Part shown: positions 36,423 through 45,953 of the stretch, one piece after another
Numbering within the stretch: the stretch's first letter is position 1
Layout: the number at the start of each line of letters is the position of its first letter
Origin: Mortierella sp. BCC40632
Taxonomy: Eukaryota > Mortierellomycota > Mortierellomycetes > Mortierellales > Mortierellaceae
NCBI GenBank assembly: GCA_011634665.1
Contig: WAEK01000032.1
Span: 46,001-110,000 of the forward strand
Direction: 5' to 3'
Length of the DNA stretch: 64,000 nt
The notes under the pieces: generated by a model
Databases searched by the model: none
Told to the model about the DNA's origin: nothing
Seen by the model: only the letters and a program-made list of their open reading frames with translations
Translations under genes and position numbers: made by a program

Positions 36423-37084
36423 TTAGGCACCGCCAGCTGCATTCGAAAGAACTGCAGCGACAGCACCAGTGATCGAATCTAGGCTAGCCTGAGAAGAAGT
36501 CGAAGCAGCAGATAATACGGACGAACCCGCTGTTGCTGCTGCTGCTGCCTTGGTCGTCGCAGCAGCAACATCGATCGCTCCACCTGCAGAAAGATTGGTC
36601 CCTGCACGAACCACGGTCGCAAAGGGCTCTCCTCCACCCAAAAGTCGAAGCAGACTCTCTAGCCAATCCTCCACCTTGGACATGAATGCCGGCAATTGCA
36701 AACCAAATGTCGAGGTCGGTGTGCCATCCATGTGTCGGATGGGATCGAAAATATGGAAATGATTCAGATCAAGCCAGCATCGATCCGCGCCCCAATAGCA
36801 GGTTGTCGAGAGTAAAAGAATAACCGTGAAGACACAGTATTTGCTAAGTGAAAAAGATTGAGAGATAGAAAGATGGATAGAGAGAGAGAGAGAGCGCGCG
36901 ACAACGGATATCCTTTTTGTCAGCTGGACATTTCATCAAAAAGACATGGTTCGATGTGCTTCAGGCTATGTTACCATGGTCCATGATGACGGTAGAGTGA
37001 GATGTAATAGAGGATCACAAAGTAAGGTGATGTGCTCGGAAAGGGTAGCAGCAACAGCGGGAGGAAGGCACGTATGCAATACAT
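36423..37084 (-). CDS. Small two-span membrane protein, function unknown
   Basis: Two exons (37084-36975 and 36843-36423) joined by a GTAACA..TTAG intron of 131 bp give 176 residues in frame. Exon 1 (MYCIRAFLPLLLLPFPSTSP) is hydrophobic and may be a signal anchor. Exon 2 starts with KYCVFTVILLLSTTCYWGA, a second hydrophobic stretch, followed by an aromatic segment (WLDLNHFHIFDPIRHMDG), an amphipathic helix and an Ala/Ser/Thr-rich C-terminus ending in AGGA. I recognise no family. Exon 1 was found by matching phase and splice sites, so it is less sure than exon 2. Confidence 0.5.
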
Positions 37085-37828
37085 GGCTCTCAAGAAGTAT
37101 TAGGGAAGGAAGAAGAAAAAGGAGGATGGTTGGGAATAAATGACAAAAAAAAAATGACCCACAAAAAAAAAAAGGCGGGAGCTGTGGGGTCGATATGTCT
37201 GTTGTCTAGGGTTGAGTAGAAGAAACGCGGATAGAGATGAGAAGAGAGATCTTTGTTGATGTGCTGATGCCGGTGCCAAAGGAACAGTTGCATGTCCGTG
37301 TCTGCGGTCACATGGTTCTTCTTCTTCTTCTCCTCCTCGGCTCTTCAGCCACGGGTTAGGCCCAGCCGAAGCCGAGAGAGAGAGAGTCAGAAAAAGGAGA
37401 GAATAGGCAAGGTTGTTAGACTGCAGGTGTGTAATGCTTTGCCACTCATCCTCATCAAGGATAATATTGTCATCGGTTGGCCACTAGTTTGTTCCAGTGC
37501 AGTCATTGCTAGGTAGCATCATTACCATCGGCATGTCCTACTCACTCTTGCACTCTTACTCCAGACATGACTTTTTTTTTATCTCTCTCTTTGACCAGTA
37601 CCGCCAGTCTCAGTCCTTCTCACTGCACAGCACTCCGCTGTTCTGTCCCTGCGTGAGTTGTCCTGTGTGTGTGTCCTTGGCTTGGTCCAATCTAGCGAAA
37701 AAACACAAAGCCACAGACCAGAGACGAAGCTTTTTTTTTTTTTTCTCAGTTCGTGGCCACTGCTTTTGCTCAGCTCTTGCTTTTACTCCTCTCCTCATCC
37801 AATCCCATCCATCCACTCTATAGACACA

Positions 37829-39694
37829 ATGGACCAAGCCCAGGTGGTATGTGTCTACTGCCCACTTTGCTCTCCCATTCCAACTGGATGAGATTTCGAA
37901 ACTGACTCTTCTTGCTCCGATTGTTGCCCTTTTCTTCTTCTTCTGCCTATTTCCTCAACAGGAACTCTATGCCAGAAGGTCGGATATTGACAACAACCTT
38001 TCCGACCCTACAGTCATTGCAAAGTACCGCCTCGCTGCCGACATTGCTCAGGGTCCGTATACAGGGAGAGAGAGAGAAAAAGAGAGAGAGAAAGAGAGCA
38101 TTCTGGCCCTAGATCGTCTCGACTGTAAAAACAAAACAAACAGACTGACCATCGCAATGTTCGTCCTTTTTACCAATGATCCAATGATCTGTGGGTCCAA
38201 TAGATGCCCTGACAAAGGTGGTCGCTCGTGTGGCTGATGGCGTCCGTGTGAGCGAGCTCTGTGCCTATGGTGATGAGATTATCCTTTCCTACGTATGAAT
38301 CAGACTCGATGCCTTTTTCTTTTTTTGTCTTTCTCCTGTTCACGACATCATCTAGAAGAAGGCGAGAAAGAAGATAATCGTATGAAAAATCTAACATTCA
38401 CCTCCATTACAAAAATATCAACATCAACATCAACATCAACAGACTTCCAAGGTCTACAACAAGAACAGCGTAGAGAAGGGTATCGCTTTCCCCACTATGG
38501 TCTCGGTCAACGATTGTGTCGAGTACAACTCGCCCGCTGGAGATGCTAGTGACGATCAGGTCCTCCGTGTTGGCGATGTCGTTAAAATGTAAGACAGGAG
38601 CATTCGCCCAAAAAGAAGAAGAGGAAGAAGAAGAAAATCTCTATGCTTCGAAGAGACTCTGTACCCTTTGTTTTCCCTTTTTACCTAACTCTTGGATGGC
38701 CCATATTTTCCTTCAAAATTCAACTAGTGAGTTGGGTGCCCACATCGATGGTTACATTGCAACAAACGGTCATACTTTGGTCATCAATGCCAACCCATCC
38801 ATGCCTGTCGAGGGTCGTGCTGCTGATGTTATTTGTGCTGCCTACTATGCTGCCGAGGCTGCCCTGCGAACGATCAAGGTCGGCAACAGCAACGTGCAGG
38901 TTCAGGAGGCGATTGCTGAGGCTGCTGCTTTGTTCAACTGCAGCCCCGTCCAGGGAACCACCTCGAACGAAATCAAGCGCTATGTTCTCTCCACTGAAAA
39001 GTTGATCCTCAACGTTCCCGACCAAGAGAACCGACCAGTTCAGGACTTTGTCTTCAATGCCAACGAAGCTTATACGCTCAACGTTTTGATCAGCACAGGC
39101 GATGGATCTTGCAGTGAGGGTCTTCAGAAGCCCAATGTCTATGGTCGCAACGTTCACCAGAACTATAACCTCAAGCTCAAGGCGGCCCGTGCAGCTTTCA
39201 ATGAGATCAGCACTACTTTCGGCGTCTTCCCCTTTGCTACAAGGTAAACAATCCTCAGAGAAAAGCAAAATATGTTTTCAAGGAGGCTAATCCCATGGGA
39301 TTATTGCAAGCTCGTTTTTACTAATTTTTTTTTCTTTCCTATCCCCAATATTCTCACCACATTCACTAGGGCTCTTGACAAGCGCAATCGCCTTGGTGTG
39401 ACCGAGTTGGCCTCTCACCAGCTCTTGACTCCTTATCCTATGTACTACACACGTTCATCGGACAAGGTCGCTCAGTTCAAGATGACGGTCTTGGTCTCCT
39501 CCACTGGAACGACACGGATCACCCCTGCTCTCACACTCCCCTATGTTCACTCTGCCTACACTATCCCCGAGGACTCGAACACAGCACGGATCATGCGTGA
39601 GACTGTCAAGGTGGTGAAGGGTGGCAAGGCCGTCTCGGGTATTGAGGCTCAGGATGTGGCTGCCCCAGGAGAGGGCATGGATGTCGACATGTAA
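37829..39694 (+). CDS. PA2G4: PA2G4/EBP1 family protein (methionine aminopeptidase-like fold)
   Basis: Six exons (37829-37846, 37962-38052, 38204-38292, 38443-38588, 38728-39243, 39370-39694) give 394 residues, the family's usual size. Motifs include DPTVIAKYRLAADIA, VSELCAYGDEII, KGIAFPTMVSVNDCV, GDVVKIELGAHIDGYIA, and ALDKRNRLGVTELASHQLL. The family has the pita-bread fold of methionine aminopeptidase but lacks its metal ligands; human EBP1 binds the ribosome tunnel exit and fission yeast Cdb4 binds curved DNA. The first exon is only six codons (MDQAQV) and ends at a consensus GTATGT donor. Confidence 0.92.
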
Positions 39695-40349
39695 ATCAAG
39701 TGAGAAAGGAGCCGCCTTTTTGTTTTTTTTTTACCTTTATGATCCATTGACAACCCAATACCTCACCCACACGCTTTTGAGACCGTTTATTTTATAAAAA
39801 AGGATCCCATTCCTCTATGCATTTTCACATCATCTCTTCCCGTATCCTGCATACTCTACCGGCAAAGTCATATGTAATCTACCAAATCCTCCTAAAAAAA
39901 CTATGAAAAAGAAAAAAAAAAGAAATACAGATGTAAAGCATATAAACATATTTGCGAGTCGTCGTAGGAGATCAATGATATGCCCTTCTAGTTTTGTTCC
40001 TATCACTTGGAGGAGAGCGATCCTTTAGAGAGTGTGGTCATTCCACAGAGACCATTTCAAATCAAAAAAAAAAGAGAGAGAGTGGAAAGGGCCAACAGTT
40101 AGCATATCCTCCTGTTTTTTTGGATACGCCTTCCCATGCTCTTACTTTTACCCAGGCTTTTTTGCTTCGCGTTGTTATTGCTGCTTACTCCCCTGTGGCG
40201 AAGTGCTGTCCCTACAAAGCTCTCTCTCACTCTCTCACTCTCTCTCGCTCCCTGTATCACCTTCCGCATTGCCCTTTTACGATCAGCACGCGCACTGACC
40301 TCTCTCATTTCTTTGGCTACTGCCTCTTTGCCGTCAATCTCGCAATCGA

Positions 40350-40385
<36 letters not shown>

Positions 40386-40704
40386 TAATAAGGGGGATAC
40401 TTGCATTTCGGATGTGGGGAAGGTATATTAAAAAAAAATAAAAAATAAAAAATACAACAGCCCGACCTTGCTTTGCCATGATAGACTACTCAAAGTCCTG
40501 AGAGTGAAAATAATAGTAAAAAAAGAAAGAGGGGTTGTAAGAATAGTTCACTACTCCCAAGATCCCTCTTCCTCCCATGCGCCTTCTTTTTTTATATTAT
40601 ATATATTTTTGATAGATATGATGGCGTAGAAAGCTCGTCGATTGTTATTCGGACCTCGGCCAGCTCAGCTCAATGTGTGGAGCTTAGGCTTTGGTCCAAT
40701 TGTG

Positions 40705-40736
<32 letters not shown>

Positions 40737-41387
40737 AGAAGGAGAAGAAGAAGAAGAAGAAGACGAGGAAAATCCTCCTCGGACCCACGTCGTGGTCGTC
40801 CACCCCCTTTGCATCCCTTTCTCTCCCTTTCTCTCTCTCTTTCTATCTTTCTCTCTCCTCGCTCTCCTCCCAAGACCCCCCTGCTGACTCTATCCCTCCT
40901 CTACCCTTCTTCACCTGCTGCGTCTCTGCCCACCCACCCCCATCCTATCCCGATTTCACTCATTACCGCGTTTTTTTTTTGGGGGGGGAGAGGAGTCATC
41001 AGTTACTCCAGAGAAAAAATTGACCAGACCTAGAGTTGAACCAGCCCTTTTGAACATTGGAGAGGAGAAAATAGATGAGAAAAAGGCACAAGACAGAAGG
41101 GAGAGAGAGCAGGAAGAAAGAAAAATAAATTCGCGGTATTATTGGTATTTTTAAAAAAAAGCTTTATGAATTCTAGTAATGTACATGGAGTCGGCATTGG
41201 ACAGAAGGAGGGGAAAAGGAAGGGGAGGGAGAGAGAGGAAGGGGCGGAGGGGGAGGTAAAGGGGAAGAGGGCGAGTTTTCTGGCTATGGTACAAAAAAGT
41301 ACACAAGGTACACGAGATCATTATTATTGGAAGGGGGAGGGGGAGTCAAACGTAGAGAAGGAGAAAAAAAAAATAAATAAAAAACTA
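39695..41387. other. Convergent intergenic stretch rich in simple repeats
   Basis: No gene is supported. Features: a (CT)16 run at 40351-40382, a GA/GAA run at 40709-40767, CT-rich 40810-40860, a T9G9 string at 40972-40988 and purine-rich 41190-41270. The 3' ends of the PA2G4-like and Gln/His-rich genes lie here. Confidence 0.5.
40351..40382. repeat. (CT)16 microsatellite
   Basis: Uninterrupted CT dinucleotides between the PA2G4-like gene and the Gln/His-rich gene. Confidence 0.9.
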
Positions 41388-42386
41388 CTACTGTGGGTTC
41401 TCAAGATCTGCAACCTGCGACAAGGACTGCACCCATGCTTGTGTTTGGAGGTGTTTCGAATGAATCGGATCGTCATGGCATTGGGATGAATAGTGGGTCA
41501 TGGAGTTAGTGCAAAAACATGGTTGCTCGTTGCTATTTTCAGGTGGCGAGTTTGGGTCTTCAAGAGTACATGAACGCTCGTGATATTGTCGATCTCTCGT
41601 GAAAGAAGGAGGATAGTACTCCATCGAAGGAGATACGTTAGTTCTGGCCAGAAGGGGTGAACAGGTGCTACTGGAGGGCGACACCACGTGAGGACTGTCA
41701 ACAACAATGAGACTACGCGTTTGCTTGGAGTGAATGCTGGGGTAGGGGGGAGGAGAAGGCAAAGCGTGATAGGGATCGTGGTTTGGAGTATGCTTTGGAG
41801 AAGAGAGTGGACTGGTCGGTGGATCTGCCTTGGAAATCGAATGGTCAAAGGCACTTCCAAAGTAGAGATCACGCTTGTACTGCTCTTCCTCAGGCTCGGA
41901 CCCGGCAAATGTCGGCGAACATGGTGGTGCGTTATCAGCCATGGTCACAGACGTGGTCGCGGTCTCACTCTGCACTAGCCGAAGTCGGCAAAGGTCGTCT
42001 TGGAGTCGTTGGAGCGATGATTGGCGCAGCAGGCGAAGACGTGGCGACGAGTCTTGAGACAGGTGAGGGCGAGAATATGGGCTGAGAGGAGGAAATGTGT
42101 TGGAGCGGACAGTGTTAAACGAGCGCCGGAGCTGGTGTTGGTGTTGAGGTTGATGTTGGTGCTGAAGTTGGTGCTGTTGCTGTTGTTGTTGTTTTCGCAG
42201 CATCCGTGCGTGATGGAGCTGTTGTTGATGCATAAAGTGAACCTGAGCTAGATATTCTTGACGCGTCGAAGGTGGAGGGGGAAAGGGTCGTGGGGAGCCT
42301 TTCCGCTGTGGTGCTGGCGGACACGATAGAGAGGGGTCCAACATGGTTGTAGATCCGGGTACAGGGAGTGAGCTATGCAGGAACAT
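41388..42386 (-). CDS. Gln/His- and Pro-rich disordered protein, function unknown
   Basis: A single-exon frame of 332 residues from ATG 42386. It has a Pro-rich start, a Gln/His tract (HQQQLHHARMLRKQQQQQQ, about residues 53-80), a basic helix-like segment (RLLRQSSLQRLQDDLCRLRL), many Ser-Pro pairs (kinase-site-like), and a C-terminal part with scattered Cys and His. No domain is recognised. The length of the open frame and the varied sequence outside the repeats favour a real gene; composition bias lowers confidence. Confidence 0.5.
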   Translation of the reverse strand: MFLHSSLPVPGSTTMLDPSLSCPPAPQRKGSPRPFPPPPSTRQEYLAQVHFMHQQQLHHARMLRKQQQQQQHQLQHQHQPQHQHQLRRSFNTVRSNTFPPLSPYSRPHLSQDSSPRLRLLRQSSLQRLQDDLCRLRLVQSETATTSVTMADNAPPCSPTFAGSEPEEEQYKRDLYFGSAFDHSISKADPPTSPLSSPKHTPNHDPYHALPSPPPYPSIHSKQTRSLIVVDSPHVVSPSSSTCSPLLARTNVSPSMEYYPPSFTRDRQYHERSCTLEDPNSPPENSNEQPCFCTNSMTHYSSQCHDDPIHSKHLQTQAWVQSLSQVADLENPQ

Positions 42387-42722
42387 TCGGGGCAGTGAAG
42401 GGGTTGACAGGAGCTCCGAGAAAAGATATAGAAGAAGAAGGTGATATCCGAGAAGCAGTGAGGGCAGTTGTTGCTGTAGTTATAGTGGTGGTGATGGTGG
42501 TGATGGTGGTGATGGTGGTGATGGTGGCGATAGCAGTGGTGGTAATTGTGAATGGCGAAGAAGCTGAGTGATGTTGGAGGGGGATTGGCGAGGGCGAGAG
42601 AGTAAAGTTTTGGGCAAAGGAGAAAGAGAGAAAGAGAAAGAGAGAGACAGCAATAAGGGACAAAAGAATATATAAGAGGAAGCTATGGAGAGTATTAGAC
42701 AATCCCAAGTGCGAAGGGACTG

Positions 42723-42785
<63 letters not shown>

Positions 42786-43300
42786 GCGACACGAGATTTC
42801 CACCCTGCTGCCAACTTGGCTGATGTTATATAAAAGGGGTAGAGAAATTCCGCGGGACAACTTTGAGCGCATTAGCGCAAAACGAGTGACCCCTCCATGC
42901 TTCCATGCATCCATGATCCATGATCCATGATCCATGCCTCCATGCCTCCAAATGACGGTACCCTACTGCCCTTTCTTCTCCTTCTGATCCACCCCGCGGG
43001 TACCCTTCTTCCCTGTTGTCTCAGGGTTGGGAATAAGGAGTGGAGAGTGGAGAGGGAGGATGCTCGTGTATTATGTGAGATGTGTGAACCATATTGGTTG
43101 ACCCATGTAGGACCAAACCCAGATCCAGTCGGACTGCTCGCCTGACCACTCTCTGGAGTGCTCCGACAAACCCTGCAGCGGGGCTCCAAACAAAACAAAC
43201 AAAAAATAAATTTCATACTGCAAAGCTGTGACAGAAGGGGATGTCTCTCCCCATCATCGGTCTCTACGTCAACTGAACCCATTCATCAAATATAACTGAC
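42387..43300. other. Promoter region with simple repeats
   Basis: Contains GGTGATGGT tandem units at 42486-42550, a (GA)27 run at 42728-42781, a TATATAAAAG TATA-like string near 42827-42836, and a CCATGATCCATGATCC short tandem near 42908-42940. No gene supported. Confidence 0.5.
42728..42781. repeat. (GA)27 microsatellite
   Basis: Uninterrupted GA dinucleotides upstream of the Gln/His-rich gene on the opposite strand. Confidence 0.9.
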
Positions 43301-43302
43301 GC

Positions 43303-43650
43303 ATGCATTCTTTTTTGATACCCAAAAGTATGGTTGTCTTGAAATGGTACTCGACTTTAATTGTTCACTTGCTACCCTGGCTCACATTGCCACCAACTTC
43401 CGGGTCAATTTTGTCTCCTCACACTGCTCCTGCATACCACTCCAACAGCCCCCCTATCCCATGGCTATTTCTGAAGGCCTATGATAGCCATGGGCTGTCG
43501 AAGACCGACACTGCTGCCTTGCGGGCTGTTTCAGAGTCGGAGCGCGTTCCATTGGAACAGGCAAGACAGGAGAAAGCAACTCAGAGGGACCGCCTGCTTT
43601 TGGCTTGTCCAACTACTGTAGCTGATAAACTGATCTGGAATGTTCGTTAG
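43303..43650 (+). pseudogene. Possible gene remnant
   Basis: A short open frame whose last third (LSKTDTAALRAVSESERV and DRLLLACPTTVADKL) has the look of an alpha-helical coding exon, but no start context, splice partner or known domain is visible. It could be a leftover exon or chance. Confidence 0.2.
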
Positions 43651-45283
43651 TGAGATAGCAAAGTTCAGTCAAGACAACCTGTCAGAACTATTGATTACGC
43701 GAGACAATATGCTGAATAACATCGTGCCTCTTTCTTGAAGAGTTCCAAGAAGCAGTTTTCGGGAATGGAGAGTTTATAGTTCCTAACTCTTTGCCTACCG
43801 CATGACCTAAATTTGAGCCAGAAGACTATTACCAAATGCGCTCACGGAACTCTTCCTCAAGGAATCGAGGGCATTGAGGCAGCTTGTCGTTGTAACACCT
43901 GAATCAGAGAACAGCTGGGGAGGGGGGAGGGTTTGAACACGAGATGAGTAAAAGACAGGAGCGAAGCCGTGCGGGACAACACACGGTCGATTATCGGCTC
44001 CTTGGCCTCTCTGGCGCTTTTTTTTTTAACTCAAGGAAAGAGACTTTCTGAAATGGCTGTGTCCTCCTGCCGCAGTTTCATTGGTTAGCAAATATTGCAG
44101 GCTGAACAAACAGGTGAATTCCAAAGGGGAAACCATGCAAAAAGATGGCCCATGCACAACACCCTATCAAAAAAGATCAAGATTTTTTTTTTTTTTTTGG
44201 ATAGCCAGGATGACATGTTTGTTATTTTCTCACCGAGTCGAAAGTTTACTCTTCCAATGCAGTAGTCGCGTTGTTTCATGGTATTCCTTTAAGCAGTAAC
44301 CCCAAGAATTCACTAATCACCAGCAGCATCCACACAGTGCTAGATCTCGATCTATGTGCATTTCCAGCATCGAGTCTCTTCACCGAGCTTCTTGTGTTTT
44401 CGGCCTCACACTCCTGACTGAATTTCTGTTGCAACTTTAAAAAAGAGGAATTTAAGGTTGACCTTGGCATCCAACAAGGTCCCTATGCCAGTGTCGGTCC
44501 AGCCATCAGATTTGGCAACTGTTAGTTGATCTTCTAGCTAGTGGTTGCCCTAGACCCTGATTACCTCCTCTCACTCATGACTGATGTCGCTTCCTGTTTT
44601 GTGTCTTCCCCTCATACCATCACACTCCTGCTGCGATAATCCCAGGAGCTGTCTCAGACATCGCTGCAAGCGTCGTTACACGCAACGGTATCCCAGTGAT
44701 CGCTCTCATCCACGTTCAAGTTAAGGCACACAGGCAACCTTTGCACAGCCTCCACAGTCGTCATTCGATAAGACTGGCAAGGCGAAACGCGTTTCCTATG
44801 CTGACCAATCTTTTATCTCTGAGCTGTTGCTACATTCTGGAGTCATCGTAATCATTTTTTTTCTATATCATGCGATTGAGAACTACGCACAGTCGTTGCA
44901 CGATTGTCATGGTAGTGGTTATCTCTACTCAAGCACCAATGGCACAAGTAGCATCCGATTCGCTCCTCTATACACAAACGAAAAAGTAATGTCAAAAAGA
45001 GAGCGTGGGAATGGTCGAAGCAAGGGAGGAGATGAGAGGAAATGAGTGAGGAGAGTTACATTGCAAAGAGACAAGGAAAGGGAGAGTGCATGGCGGAGAT
45101 AGAGAAAGTGGTTGGCGGACAGAAGGAGCTGCAAGGTTGATTCACAGTAAGAAATCGGTGATAGCATGGTGGCTTGTTTGCTCTTGCGCCGCGCCCACCT
45201 TTTGATGCTCCACTCCATCCTTCTCTCACCCATCTATCCATCCATCTTCCATCCACACACACACACACACACACACACACGCG

Positions 45284-45321
<38 letters not shown>

Positions 45322-45409
45322 GCTCACAGTCTCTGCCTTTCACTCAAGTAAAAGTGAAGGCCGGTAAGTGCACAGTGCTATTGCTGTACAGCCATCGGAC
45401 GGGAACATT
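43651..45409. other. Mostly empty stretch with a faint coding remnant
   Basis: Around 44450-44525 the plus strand reads FKVDLGIQQGPYASVGPAIR, and around 44645-44715 it reads GAVSDIAASVVTRNGIPVIA; both look like protein sequence but end at stops or dissolve into nonsense. They may be pieces of one decayed gene. A CA/GC/TC compound microsatellite lies at 45253-45315. Nothing else is supported. Confidence 0.3.
45253..45315. repeat. Compound (CA)n(CG)n(TC)n microsatellite
   Basis: About 13 CA, 4 GC and 13 TC dinucleotides in a row, just upstream of the 239-bp tandem repeat. Confidence 0.9.
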
Positions 45410-45863
45410 GTGATGCGGGGCATTAACTCATTCGCTGCTGGTCAGGTAATGAAGACAATGCTCTTCCGTCGGGTTGATCAGGGGATCTGAGGACACCCTG
45501 GTTGAGTCTCCTCTCCAGTCTTGGTTACTCGTGCCACTATCATTTTCATATTCAGAGCTTTTTGGCTAGATGGATGTACAAATGGTAGAGCTGCTGGTTG
45601 GGAGGGACGTCATCCTTGACTTTAATGTTCCCGGAACAGATTCGTGTTGTGACGCGGGGCATTGACTCATTCGCTGCTGGTCAGGTAATGAGGACAATGC
45701 TCTTCCGTCGGGTTGATCAGGGGATCTGAGGACACCCTGGTTGAGTCTCCTCTCCAGTCTTGGTTACTCGTGCCACTATCATTTTCATATTCAGAGCCCC
45801 TTGGCTAGATGGATGTACAAATGGTAGAGCTGCTGGTTGGGAGGGACGTCATCCTTGACTTCA
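45410..45863. repeat. Two-copy tandem repeat, 239-bp period
   Basis: The block from GCGGGGCATT to GAGGGACGTCATCCTTGACT occurs at 45415-45622 and again at 45654-45861 with only a handful of substitutions (for example AACTC/GACTC, CTTTTTGG/CCCCTTGG). The second copy ends about 90 bp before the ATG of the nuclease-like gene, so the promoter region of that gene is duplicated. Near identity implies a recent event. Confidence 0.9.
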
Positions 45864-45953
45864 ACATGTCCTGACGAGGAGTTGCATTTTGATGCCGAAT
45901 ATATATTACCAATTTTTTTCACTTTTAAAATACACTTAGCACGTACAAGCACA

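Noticed and set aside
40717..40767. Arg/Glu-rich peptides from GA repeats
   Set aside because: Pure simple-sequence translation; no gene context.
42872..43282. 136-codon minus-strand frame with several Cys
   Set aside because: Runs through the CCATGATCC short tandem repeat and has no conserved motif.
45550..45625. tRNA-derived SINE (TGGTAGAGC resembles an A box)
   Set aside because: No B-box GGTTCGANNCC at the right distance and no cloverleaf could be drawn.
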